Below, piece by piece: positions 15,685 to 24,069 of a stretch of 43,875 bases of DNA. The translations under genes were made by a program, and so were the position numbers. The notes beneath the pieces were generated by a model that ran no database searches, was not told the origin of the DNA, and saw only the letters and a program-made list of their open reading frames with translations. Position 1 is the stretch's first letter. Each line of letters opens with the position of its first letter. Location of the stretch: positions 1-43,875 of the forward strand of contig CAMSWH010000011.1 in the NCBI GenBank assembly GCA_947064765.1. The letters run 5' to 3'. The DNA comes from an uncultured Clostridium sp. (GTDB lineage: Bacteria; Bacillota; Clostridia; TANB77; CAG-508).

Positions 15685-15777
15685 TATTTAATAGGAAATG
15701 TAGAGAACTTTCCTATTAAATAATAAAAGCGGACGATATTTAATACGCAAAAGACAAAACTTTACCAAATCGTCCAC
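15685..15777. repeat. copy C of the dispersed intergenic element
   Basis: Hairpin 1 (TATTTAATAGGAAA with TTTCCTATTAAATA, 15685-15722) is followed by hairpin 2 (GGACGATATT with AAATCGTCC, 15731-15775). Hairpin 2 shares both arms with 1635-1672. Here the element lies upstream of a plus-strand gene rather than after a minus-strand gene. Confidence 0.7.
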
Positions 15778-15821
15778 ATATTTGTTCTTGTTCCAAATTC
15801 TGCATTTATTAGGAGGAAGTT

Positions 15822-16511
15822 ATGGAAAAAAATATATTAATTATAACTGGTGGCAGTAGCGGTCTAGGATTAGAAATTGTAAAACAAGCTATCAATAAAG
15901 GATTATATGTTTGCAACCTATCAAGAAATAAACAAAAATGTGAAAAATTAGATTGTGAATTTAAATCTAATTATAAAAGTTTTATCGGAGATATTAGTAA
16001 TTCAGATTTTGTAAGCAATTCTATTAAGGAAATATCTAAATTAGGAAAAATATCATATCTAATTAATTGTGCTGAGAAAGCTTGCTTTAAAATGCCAATA
16101 GAATATAATAATGAAGATATTGATATTTCTTTAGCAGGATTAAAAGGAATGATTTTATGTTCAACAGAAACTTTGAAAGTAACAAAAGAACAAAATTTGA
16201 AGATTATAAATATAATGTCTTCAGCAGCATTAAAAGGAAATAAAAATGAAGCATTATACTGTGCTACAAAATGGGGTGAAAGAGGTTATACAGAAAGTTT
16301 AAAAGCAGCTTATAAAGGAACAAGCGTAAAAATAATTGGTGTTTATCCTGGAGGAATGAATACAGAATTTTGGAATAATAATAGAAATTATGTATCAGAA
16401 GAAAAATCTAATTCCTTTATGAATCCTGAAGAAGTCGCAAAAGTTATTTTAGATAATATTCTAAATTATAAAACTTTAAATGTTGCAGATATTATTATTG
16501 AAAGAAATTAA
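15822..16511 (+). CDS. short-chain dehydrogenase/reductase, atypical NNAG motif
   Basis: The 229-aa SDR has TGGSSGLGLEI as the nucleotide loop, catalytic Ser in NIMSSAA and YCATK as the Tyr/Lys pair. The usual NNAG motif reads NCAE (LINCAEKA), and SRNK after the second strand suggests NADP(H) binding. It is only distantly like the divergent SDR at 14485-15198. The C-terminus (MNPEEVAKVILDNI) is typical of the YqjQ/DltE-like class. The substrate is unknown. The ATG has an AGGAGGAAG site, and a strong terminator follows at 16546-16587, so it is a single-gene unit. Confidence 0.85.
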   Translation: MEKNILIITGGSSGLGLEIVKQAINKGLYVCNLSRNKQKCEKLDCEFKSNYKSFIGDISNSDFVSNSIKEISKLGKISYLINCAEKACFKMPIEYNNEDIDISLAGLKGMILCSTETLKVTKEQNLKIINIMSSAALKGNKNEALYCATKWGERGYTESLKAAYKGTSVKIIGVYPGGMNTEFWNNNRNYVSEEKSNSFMNPEEVAKVILDNILNYKTLNVADIIIERN

Positions 16512-16545
16512 AATATTAAAAAATGTAATATGATTTAAAATATAT

Positions 16546-16587
16546 ACAAGAAATCCACAAATTATTAATAATATGTGGATTTCTTGT
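16546..16587 (+). terminator. terminator after the SDR gene
   Basis: Perfect 14-bp stem ACAAGAAATCCACA with its complement, followed by TTTTAT. The core is nearly identical to the hairpin at 17362-17393. Confidence 0.8.
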
Positions 16588-16675
16588 TTTATAAATAGAT
16601 TAATTTAATATATTTTGTACAATATAAAAACTTATTTCATAATATATAAATAGAATACTATGAAAGGAGTTTTTT

Positions 16676-17350
16676 ATGGCAAAAATACTTGTTTACAATA
16701 ATAATACTAACCGTATGGAAACATATTATCGTGGCGAAAATCAAAGAATGCCATATAATACAAATTCTACTCTAACAGTTAAAGAATTTAGAGGTTCAAG
16801 TAAATCAGGATTATTATGGACTGATAGAAGAGCAATGGAAGCTTGGAATAGTTTTAGATATATATATGGCAGACCAATTTATGTTGGTTATGCATTTAAA
16901 AGACCATGGGAAGGTGGACATTCCAATCTTTCACAACATTATGCAGGTTTAGCATTTGATGTAGGACAAAATTTAGATGCAGCAGGAAGAAATGCAATGA
17001 GAAATTTAGCAATTAGTTCAGGCATATGGAATTATGTAGAACCAGCAAATTTGACACCTAGATGGGTTCATTTTGATGAAAGACAAGTGGCATCAGGATA
17101 TCCACAAATAAGAACTGGAAGCAGAGGAGTATATGTATGTATAGCACAAGATGCACTTACAACACTTGGATATGATACTGGTGGATTAGATGGAGTATTT
17201 GGAACACGTACAAATAGTTCTGTTATTTCATATCAAAATAAAAATGGTTTGCAGGGAGATGGAATAATTGGAAATTTAACATGGAATAGTTTGATGTCAA
17301 ATATAGTAGGTAAAGGTGCTAGTAGCACAACAGTATTACCAACTAATTAA
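16676..17350 (+). CDS. M15-type wall peptidase with PG-binding domain, no signal peptide
   Basis: The 224-aa protein has an N-terminal region of unknown type (about 1-65), then an M15_3-like zinc peptidase core with SQHYAGLAFDVG (SxHxxGxAxD) and RWVHFDE, and a C-terminal PG_binding_1 domain (about 142-210, GSRGVYVCIAQDALTTLGYD, DGVFGTRT). It should cleave or bind peptidoglycan stem peptides. It has no signal peptide or membrane segment, unlike every other wall enzyme in the window, which fits an endolysin-like protein released by lysis, a mother-cell protein used in sporulation, or a phage leftover. The ATG has an AAAGGAG site. It is flanked by near-identical hairpins at 16551-16582 and 17362-17393. 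Confidence 0.8.
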   Translation: MAKILVYNNNTNRMETYYRGENQRMPYNTNSTLTVKEFRGSSKSGLLWTDRRAMEAWNSFRYIYGRPIYVGYAFKRPWEGGHSNLSQHYAGLAFDVGQNLDAAGRNAMRNLAISSGIWNYVEPANLTPRWVHFDERQVASGYPQIRTGSRGVYVCIAQDALTTLGYDTGGLDGVFGTRTNSSVISYQNKNGLQGDGIIGNLTWNSLMSNIVGKGASSTTVLPTN

Positions 17351-17361
17351 ATATAAAATAA

Positions 17362-17393
17362 AAATCCACATATTACTAATAATTTGTGGATTT
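17362..17393. terminator. bidirectional terminator, twin of the one at 16551
   Basis: AAATCCACA and TGTGGATTT arms around an AT-rich loop between convergent genes, with T-rich sequence after each side. It matches 16551-16582 at 30 of 32 positions. Confidence 0.75.
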
Positions 17394-17428
17394 TATATTT
17401 CTAAAATAATCAATTTAATTAAATAATT

Positions 17429-17689
17429 TTACTTATTTTTTTCCCAAATATTTCTAACTATTTTTAATGATAATGTTGATAGTGTAAAACCAATTACTGG
17501 AACTAATGAACTTAACCATATATTTGTGATATTTTTTATTAGTATAGAATATACTACAACTACTATATAAGTTAATATGCAAATACATATTTTTCTAATG
17601 AAACTTGTTTCCCATGCTTTATCAGCTTCTACCTTTTTGTTTCTTTCTTTTATTTTTTCAATTTCAGTTTCTACATCTTTAATTTCCAT
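17429..17689 (-). CDS. conserved small two-TM protein, unknown function
   Basis: The 86-aa protein has a charged coiled-coil-like N-terminus (EIEKIKERNKKVEADKAWE), then the KAWETSFIRK boundary motif and two transmembrane helices (about 33-52 and 58-76). This layout, with KAWETS just before the first helix, is shared by a widespread small bacterial protein family with no assigned function. It follows an AGGAGAAAAAAT ribosome binding site and is a single-gene unit, convergent with the M15-type gene. Confidence 0.75.
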   Translation of the reverse strand: MEIKDVETEIEKIKERNKKVEADKAWETSFIRKICICILTYIVVVVYSILIKNITNIWLSSLVPVIGFTLSTLSLKIVRNIWEKNK

Positions 17690-17790
17690 AATTTTTTCTC
17701 CTTTTACCTAGGTATAATTACGTTATTTATTTTATCATAAATTTACACAAAAATAAAGTTTTTTATTTTGGCAATCTTTTTATTCTAAAC

Positions 17791-18300
17791 TTAATTCTCA
17801 TTTAATTTTTTTAAATAATCTTCTACTTGCTTTCTGTTTTTAAAAATAATAATTTCCTTATCTTTACAATTTTCTAGCATTTCATAATAATGTTTTCTAT
17901 ATTTTTTATTAAATAAAATTATATTTCGATAAAATTCTAAATCAAACTTATCTTTACAATTACCTCCCATATCAAAACGCTTTTTTCCATAATTTTTTAT
18001 TGTTCTTGTAATTGATCCATATAAGCATGCTAAGCTTGAAAAATCAAAATAAAATACTGTATCACAATATTGTAATCTTTTTTCAACTGTTCTTTTATAA
18101 TTACCATCAATTATCCATTCTGATTTTATTAATTCATTCATAATAGCACTATCAAATTCTTCATTTGATAAATGTTCCCAATTGCCTTTCCAATATATTC
18201 TATCTAAGTGAATTAAAGGCAATTTAAGATATTTTGCAAGTTCTAAAGAAAACGTAGTTTTTCCACTTCCATTTCCTCCTATAATAATTACTCGTTTCAT
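17791..18300 (-). CDS. P-loop kinase-like protein, FlaR/topology modulation family
   Basis: The 169-aa form begins MKRVIIIGGNGSGKTT, with the Walker A motif in the first 15 residues, followed by the LPLIHLDRIYWKGNW segment, DGNYKRT and FYFDF typical of the adenylate kinase-like family annotated as FlaR or DNA topology modulation protein. The biochemical activity of the family is not established; a small-molecule kinase is plausible. The track starts at 18312, but the codons there (ATGGAGCAATAT) contain the GGAG site that serves the ATG at 18300, so the shorter start is preferred. Confidence 0.8.
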   Translation of the reverse strand: MKRVIIIGGNGSGKTTFSLELAKYLKLPLIHLDRIYWKGNWEHLSNEEFDSAIMNELIKSEWIIDGNYKRTVEKRLQYCDTVFYFDFSSLACLYGSITRTIKNYGKKRFDMGGNCKDKFDLEFYRNIILFNKKYRKHYYEMLENCKDKEIIIFKNRKQVEDYLKKLNEN

Positions 18301-18381
18301 ATATTGCTCCATATTTTCAGCAGTTCCATTTTAATAGATTTTATATTTTTATCACTTAAATTCTTCTATTAAATAAAACTT

Positions 18382-18420
18382 AGAATTAAATTTATATAAA
18401 TTTTTTATATAAATTTAATT
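18382..18420. terminator. hairpin after the cohesin/cadherin-like gene
   Basis: Arms ATTAAATTTATATA and TATATAAATTTAAT just downstream of the minus-strand stop at 18442. The all-A/T stem is weak, so its activity is uncertain. Confidence 0.45.
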
Positions 18421-18441
18421 AAACTATAACATATTATCTAT

Positions 18442-19548
18442 TTACTTTCTATATTTTTTCTTTGTTTTGTAAATACTTATTCCTACTATAACTACACTTA
18501 GAATGATTAATAATAAAAAAATTAAATTAAACTCTTTACTTTTTTTATTTTTTACATCAATTAAATCTTTATCTTCAAAATTTTCCAACTGTAAATTAAC
18601 TTTTTCTGCTTTATAAATTTCTTCTAACTTTTGTTTATTGATTTCTTGATTTTCTTGATATTCTATTTCTTCATCATTGTTTCTCTTATATACATTGATT
18701 TTATATTCTTTTTTTGTTATTCCATCTTGTGCTGTTACAATAACTTTAATTGAATTATTACCTTCTTTCAAGTCTTGATTTCCTAATATCTCTAACCTTG
18801 CATTTTCATTTTCTGGTACTGCAAAAATATTTAAAATATTACTTTGTTCAGAAATTTCAGCATTATACTCTGTTATATTAGCCTCAAATGGTGGATACAA
18901 TAAAGTATTTTCTAATGCCAATACTTCTAAATTTGAATTTTCTGTATCTGAAACATTACTGGTTCCTTCAAATTCTTCTATTAAATTATTTTCTTGATTC
19001 GTTGTCCTTAGATCACTATAAAAATTCTCTTTTCCTACATCAATATCAGAATTCTCTTCATATGCATCTTCTTTAAAATTAGTATTTTGTACTTCTCCTA
19101 TTTTAATTTGTAATTCTTCAAATTCTATTTCAATTAATTCTTCATTTATATTATAAAATTCTCCTTCTATATTGAACAAAGCTATTCCATCTTCTTTAGC
19201 TTTAAATACAAATTTTCCAAGCTCTTCTGATTTTGCTAAGCTTCCACCTTCTTTATCATGCCAAACTGAAATAACACAATTTTCTATTACATTAGTATTT
19301 TCTGGTCCAGATACATATTCCAATTTACTACTATCAAAATAAAGATACAAATTATATGCAACTGTTTTTACATCTTTCATATATACAGTAATCTCTACTT
19401 CTTTATCTTTTTCTATAAATTTATTATTGCTTTCCAAATAAACTATTCTAGAAGTAGATCCATATGATATACAAGTATAAAATATAAATATTATAAAATT
19501 TATAATTACTAAATAAATCTTTTTATTCACTATAAAATTTCCTTTCAT
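18442..19548 (-). CDS. membrane-anchored cohesin-like/cadherin-like surface protein
   Basis: The protein (368 aa in the track) has a signal peptide (IYLVIINFIIFIFYTCISYGS), a cohesin-like domain (about 33-150: EITVYMKDVKTVAYNLYLYFDSSKLEYVSG, then ELGKFVFKAKEDG), a Glu/Asn-rich linker, and a cadherin-like beta-sandwich domain (about 207-285, ending GITKKEYKINVYKRN). A charged stretch and a C-terminal transmembrane helix (about 341-360) with a KTKKKYRK tail follow. It would sit on the outer membrane face and could bind a dockerin. Such a dockerin ends the protein encoded 131 nt upstream. A GTG at 19530 preceded by AAAGGAAA gives a more usual signal-peptide start (MNKKIYL) than the ATG at 19548, which lacks a ribosome binding site. 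Confidence 0.75.
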   Translation of the reverse strand: MKGNFIVNKKIYLVIINFIIFIFYTCISYGSTSRIVYLESNNKFIEKDKEVEITVYMKDVKTVAYNLYLYFDSSKLEYVSGPENTNVIENCVISVWHDKEGGSLAKSEELGKFVFKAKEDGIALFNIEGEFYNINEELIEIEFEELQIKIGEVQNTNFKEDAYEENSDIDVGKENFYSDLRTTNQENNLIEEFEGTSNVSDTENSNLEVLALENTLLYPPFEANITEYNAEISEQSNILNIFAVPENENARLEILGNQDLKEGNNSIKVIVTAQDGITKKEYKINVYKRNNDEEIEYQENQEINKQKLEEIYKAEKVNLQLENFEDKDLIDVKNKKSKEFNLIFLLLIILSVVIVGISIYKTKKKYRK

Positions 19549-19679
19549 ATCTATAACACTAAGTTTGTTAAAACCTTCATATTATATAAAATTACATAAT
19601 ACTTTACATAAATTCAAATTTATATTTTTTAATAACATTACTTACACCAAATTAATTTTTTAATTATTAAATTAACTTC

Positions 19680-21941
19680 TTACTGCTCAATAAACTTTAT
19701 CTCTAAAATATGTCTTTGAATTAATAATAAATCTATTGATGTTGCTTTAGTAGCAGTCTTTCTTATGTTAGCTGCTTTTAAATATATTCTATTCATTTGT
19801 TCTATTTCTAAAATGTGTCGTTGTAATACTAATAAATCTATACCATTAATTTTTCCATCTCCATTGTTATCACCATACAATATAACTTGGTATTCTCGTA
19901 ATATCTTTCCATTTTCTTTTACTCGTATTTTACTTCCAGTTCCAACTAAATCTGTATCTTGAAGTATCTCATCCTTGTTATTTACAAATTCTAATTCTAA
20001 ATTAGTTGTAATTTTTAATTTTATATCTTCTACAGTATTTTTACTAAAATCTAACCCACTAATTTCTAAATTCTTTACACGTAGTGGACTATCAAAACTA
20101 ATTTCAGAATCATCCATCTTTCTTACTATTATTAGTTTACAGACTGCTTTTATATCTAAATTTTCTTTTGAACTTGCAATAATATTTACTTCTCCTTCTT
20201 GTTTTGCTGTAATTATTCCCTCTTTATCTACACTTGCTATATTTTCATCTTCACTACTATATATAATTTCTTTCTCATCAGCATCTTCTGGCTGAATATT
20301 TCCATTTATTTTTATTGTATCACCTATTGGTAAATAAATTTCTGTTTTATCCAAACTAATTCCTGTTACTTTACTATATACCGTTATATTAATTTGACTT
20401 TGTATATCATTTTCCTCCGATTTTGCCGTTATTGTTGCATTTCCTGATCCTACACCTCTAATATTACCATTATTATCGACTGTTGAAACTTTTAAATTGC
20501 TTGAACTAAATATAATTCTATGATTGTTTGCCTCTTCTGGAAATATTCTTACTTTTAAAGGTGCTATTTCTCCTTTTTGTATAATTTCATTTTCTATAGA
20601 CAATTCAATTTTTTCTATTTTTACTGGTGGAACTTCTGTAACATAAGCTTGATAAATATATCCTATTATTCCATTTTCCAAAATTACCTTGTCCCATTTA
20701 TCTCCAGACTGTTTTCCTTTTTTTATTCTTGTCATTTTATCTTGAGCTGTAACTGTTGTAATTATTTCATATGAAGTACTTGGTCCTGTTCTTATATTAA
20801 CATTTGTCCTGTTACAATATACCTTTGTGTTATCTTGTATAAAATCATCTGAATTAATATTAGGAGATTCTTCTGGTATTTCTGGCATATTTTCATATAC
20901 AGGAATAATAAATGACATGGAAGTATCGAGTAATCCACTCTTCTTATATCCATTATAAATACTGTTTGATTCACTATATGGTGCAAGTACATTAGTCATA
21001 TATTGATGCCAAAATAATCCTCCTCTATCATCATTTACATCAAATTTTTGCAAATATATACAATTCTGACCAACATTTATATAACTCGAACCTATAAATA
21101 TTGCTCCTCCTATAATTGCTCTTTCTTTTGTATTCCAAGGAATTAAATATTTATTTCTAACTTCTTGACTTGCTCCTTTTCCATCTTTTGCATACTGTAA
21201 TCCATTTTTTATAGCTCCTAAAGGCTCACTTGAACTTGTAGCACCTATATTATAAAAATTATATAATCCTCTAAATCCATCTACTGTTCCACTTATTGAG
21301 TTATGACTTAAAAATGGACCTACTTCTTGTTTAATACGTGAAGCTAAATGATATGGACTAACAGCTGATGTTTGACCTGCTCTTAAAATTAAATCTGAAT
21401 ACTTTTCATTCATAGAAATAGTATTTCCATAGCTATCTAAATATGAAACTTTCCTGTCATAAAATTCTGTTCCATATAATATCTTCTCTATTCCATTCAA
21501 ACTATTCGTATGTGTATCATAAGATAAAGTTTCAAATTGAAAAATTCGAACTTCATTTAAAAAATTTCTAGGATCCATACAATACTCTATAGCTTGTTTT
21601 GAACTATCTACCCATCCTCTATCAACTTCTATATTGTATTGTCCTAGATTAGTATTTTTCCATCTATCAGAATAATTTTTAGGAACTAAATTTTTGCCAA
21701 AAATATTTTCCTCACTTATTACATAATTCCAGTCTAAATTTGTATATAATGCAGTAAATTTCCAATTTGGATGTTTTTTTAGTATCTCTTTTAAATATGA
21801 TTGATAACTACTTGGAAAATTCTCAATTCCTTCTAACTTACTTGATGCACTTACTTTATAATAATGAACTAAAACTATTATTATTAATACAAATAAAATA
21901 GCTATAACAATATATTTAATTATATTAATTATTTTTTTCAT
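19680..21941 (-). CDS. N-acetylglucosaminidase autolysin with SH3, Ig-like and dockerin domains
   Basis: The protein has a signal anchor (KYIVIAILFVLIIIVLVHYY), a glucosaminidase region of the GH73-like clostridial type (about 40-330, with RIKQEVGPFLSHNSISGT and GLYNFYNIGA around the presumed catalytic Glu), an SH3 domain (about 380-445, VNIRTGPSTSYEI), two Big_2 Ig-like domains (about 448-530 and 532-612), a further beta-rich domain and a C-terminal type I dockerin (about 697-757). Dockerin repeat 1 is canonical (DNNGDGKINGIDLLVLQRHIL). Repeat 2 (KATSIDLLLIQRHIL) has lost most calcium ligands. It should cut the glycan strands of peptidoglycan while docked to a cohesin. An AAGGAG before the ATG at 21941 favours this start over 21959. 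Confidence 0.85.
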   Translation of the reverse strand: MKKIINIIKYIVIAILFVLIIIVLVHYYKVSASSKLEGIENFPSSYQSYLKEILKKHPNWKFTALYTNLDWNYVISEENIFGKNLVPKNYSDRWKNTNLGQYNIEVDRGWVDSSKQAIEYCMDPRNFLNEVRIFQFETLSYDTHTNSLNGIEKILYGTEFYDRKVSYLDSYGNTISMNEKYSDLILRAGQTSAVSPYHLASRIKQEVGPFLSHNSISGTVDGFRGLYNFYNIGATSSSEPLGAIKNGLQYAKDGKGASQEVRNKYLIPWNTKERAIIGGAIFIGSSYINVGQNCIYLQKFDVNDDRGGLFWHQYMTNVLAPYSESNSIYNGYKKSGLLDTSMSFIIPVYENMPEIPEESPNINSDDFIQDNTKVYCNRTNVNIRTGPSTSYEIITTVTAQDKMTRIKKGKQSGDKWDKVILENGIIGYIYQAYVTEVPPVKIEKIELSIENEIIQKGEIAPLKVRIFPEEANNHRIIFSSSNLKVSTVDNNGNIRGVGSGNATITAKSEENDIQSQINITVYSKVTGISLDKTEIYLPIGDTIKINGNIQPEDADEKEIIYSSEDENIASVDKEGIITAKQEGEVNIIASSKENLDIKAVCKLIIVRKMDDSEISFDSPLRVKNLEISGLDFSKNTVEDIKLKITTNLELEFVNNKDEILQDTDLVGTGSKIRVKENGKILREYQVILYGDNNGDGKINGIDLLVLQRHILEIEQMNRIYLKAANIRKTATKATSIDLLLIQRHILEIKFIEQ

Positions 21942-22055
21942 CTCTCTCCTTAATTTCATTTTTGGAATATTTTGTCGAGGCTAACTAAATAAGCAAAATG
22001 ACAAGCTTTTTACAAACATATAATATAAGCTTTTTTTTCCTTTTAGAGACAATAG

Positions 22056-22664
22056 TTATATAACTTCTCTAGCCTTTACAATTATTCTTTTTTTAGAATC
22101 ATTTGTGCAAGTTATTAAAGTAACTTCTTTTCTTTGATTTGTTTCCTGTGATAAACAACTTACATCTTCTGGCGTTACTCTATATAATTCATAAATTTCA
22201 TATTCCACTTTTCCAATTCTATTATCTAATATATAAAAAGTATCTCCTATTTCTAATTTTTTTAAATTACGAAACATATTCTTTCTTTGAAAATTATGAC
22301 CTGCAATACATAAATTTCCTATTTCATTTGGATTTGGTCCCCAAAATTTAGTAACAGATACATTCAATGAAGCTTCTGAAAATTCCTGTAATACGTATGT
22401 TTCTAATTTTATTTTAGGTATTTCTAATTTTGCAGAAACTTTATATCCTTGATATTCTTCTATAATCTCTTGTTTAGGATATTCTTGTGTTTCTAATTTT
22501 TCTTCTTTTTCTTCATTGTAAATACTACTTAAACTTTTAACTTGATATTGCGATTTATTTTCCTCTACATTCTTTTCTTTACATTCTTCAATGCTAATTA
22601 CAATTATAATAAATAAAATTATAAAAATTATTAGTACATTATATCCCTTTATTTTCTTTTTCAC
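22056..22664 (-). CDS. sortase
   Basis: The 202-aa protein has an N-terminal membrane anchor (about 9-26), a charged linker and a sortase barrel with all three active-site residues: H123 in IAGHNF, C186 in TLITC and R193 in SKKRIIVKA. The short size and TLITCT motif are like class D or other small clostridial sortases; the class is not certain. It cleaves an LPXTG-type signal and joins the protein to the wall. The gene immediately upstream encodes an LPKTG protein, the obvious substrate. Translation starts at a GTG (22664) with an AAGGAG 7 nt upstream. Confidence 0.9.
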   Translation of the reverse strand: MKKKIKGYNVLIIFIILFIIIVISIEECKEKNVEENKSQYQVKSLSSIYNEEKEEKLETQEYPKQEIIEEYQGYKVSAKLEIPKIKLETYVLQEFSEASLNVSVTKFWGPNPNEIGNLCIAGHNFQRKNMFRNLKKLEIGDTFYILDNRIGKVEYEIYELYRVTPEDVSCLSQETNQRKEVTLITCTNDSKKRIIVKAREVI

Positions 22665-22683
22665 TTGTTCACTCCTTATTATG

Positions 22684-22726
22684 TAATTAAATCGCCTTTT
22701 AAATAAATATCAGGCGATTTAATTTA
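22684..22726 (-). terminator. hairpin between the LPXTG gene and the sortase gene
   Basis: Arms AATTAAATCGCC and GGCGATTTAATT around an AT-rich loop. It lies about 87 nt after the LPXTG gene stop and just before the sortase start, so it may be a partial terminator that lowers sortase expression relative to its substrate. Confidence 0.6.
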
Positions 22727-22812
22727 ACAAAATTATAAAATAAAGTTTATTATAAATAATTTATTTAAAATACCACTTTAATATTATTTAAAAACCTAAA
22801 GTAATATTTTAA

Positions 22813-23913
22813 TTAAAATCTATTCTTTTTGTTATGATATATATAAGCACTTGATAATACAACTATTACTATAATAGCTGGTAAATACATATTGCTACCT
22901 GTTTTAGGTAATTTTGATGGTTGTTTTGCTACATTTTGTATCTCAGTATTTGTTGTAGCTGGTGTTTGTACCTCTGGTGTCTGAGTTGGTGTTTGAGGTT
23001 CTGATGGTGTTTCTGGTGTTGTTGGTTCAGGATTAGTTACTTCATCTACAACATTAATTAAAAAAGTACTACTTGCAATTGCTTTATCTGTATCATCTCT
23101 ATCTATTAAATTAAATGTTATAGTATAAGTTCCTACTTCACTGAATATTCCTCTTACCTTTAAGTCTTGTTTTACATCTTTTCCACCTATTTTATATCCT
23201 TGTGCATCTCCCCAGCCACTTTGTATAATATCATGCTCTAAATTTGCTTCATCTGTTCCTAATAATTTAACTGTTGCACCTGTTGGTGTTGTTGCTTCTG
23301 CAACTAACCTAGCATGTTCATAGTAACGTCCCATTGGTGATGAGTATGAAATTGTCATTGGATTTTCTTTGTCTTTAAAAACATCTTTCATACGTTCTAA
23401 TTCTATTTTATAATTAACATATTCTGGTTCAACAGTTACATTTTTTACTATTGGTGTTAGTATATCATCATATGTTACTGACACATCTGCATTTGCTAGC
23501 CCTTCTGCTGTTATAGTAAATTCTGTTGGATTAGATGTTGTTATATTTTCTTTTGCTTTAAATGTTACACTCATATTATTTCTTGGATTAGTGCCTCCTG
23601 TTTCATCATGAAAAACTACGTTTACTTTATCAGTTGTGTCATTTGCTGTACCACCATCAACTGATACATATTCAAAAATATTATCATCATAAGAAACTTT
23701 AACTGTATATGTTCCTAAATTCTCGCTAAAACCAACTTTAACTTGTACATTTTCACCTGGTCTTACTATTTGTTTATCTGTTTCAACATTTATATCAACT
23801 TCTGGATCTAATTCAACTTCTTCGCCTTCTATATATGTTGCATAACTATTTCCACTAAATATAAATGTTGTAATTAACATTAAAAAAGTAATTATACTTA
23901 TTGTTTTTTTCAT
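22813..23913 (-). CDS. LPXTG wall-anchored protein with a cohesin-like domain
   Basis: The 366-aa secreted protein has a signal peptide (1-26), a cohesin-like domain (about 38-165: VDINVETDKQIVRPGENVQV, TYTVKVSYDDNIFEYVSVDG, VVFHDETGG, MSVTFKAKE), a second beta-sandwich region (about 170-290), a Pro/Thr-rich wall spacer (PEPTTPETPSEPQTPTQTP) and a sorting signal: LPKTG at 335-339, hydrophobic helix and KKNRF tail. The sortase encoded next door should attach it to peptidoglycan. It could hold the dockerin-bearing glucosaminidase of the same cluster; this pairing is inferred. The ATG has an AAAGGAGGAAAA site. Confidence 0.8.
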   Translation of the reverse strand: MKKTISIITFLMLITTFIFSGNSYATYIEGEEVELDPEVDINVETDKQIVRPGENVQVKVGFSENLGTYTVKVSYDDNIFEYVSVDGGTANDTTDKVNVVFHDETGGTNPRNNMSVTFKAKENITTSNPTEFTITAEGLANADVSVTYDDILTPIVKNVTVEPEYVNYKIELERMKDVFKDKENPMTISYSSPMGRYYEHARLVAEATTPTGATVKLLGTDEANLEHDIIQSGWGDAQGYKIGGKDVKQDLKVRGIFSEVGTYTITFNLIDRDDTDKAIASSTFLINVVDEVTNPEPTTPETPSEPQTPTQTPEVQTPATTNTEIQNVAKQPSKLPKTGSNMYLPAIIVIVVLSSAYIYHNKKNRF

Positions 23914-24016
23914 TTAAAATTTTCCTCCTTTTAATTTTATATTACTATTATGTGATTTTTTTTCTTATATTATTTTGTCAATAATTTGAAATTCAAAAAT
24001 TGGAAAATTTAAGAAA

Positions 24017-24062
24017 AAATTAGAGATATTATTATAGTAAAACTATAATAATATCTCTAATT
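24017..24062. terminator. terminator of the gat operon
   Basis: A perfect stem, AAATTAGAGATATTATTATAG with its complement and a 4-5 nt loop, lies 8 nt after the gatB stop. Confidence 0.75.
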
Positions 24063-24069
24063 TCATTTT

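Noticed and set aside
18442-23913. Cellulosome locus
   Set aside because: There is a dockerin and cohesin-like domains but no glycoside hydrolase for plant polymers, no carbohydrate-binding module and no multi-cohesin scaffoldin.
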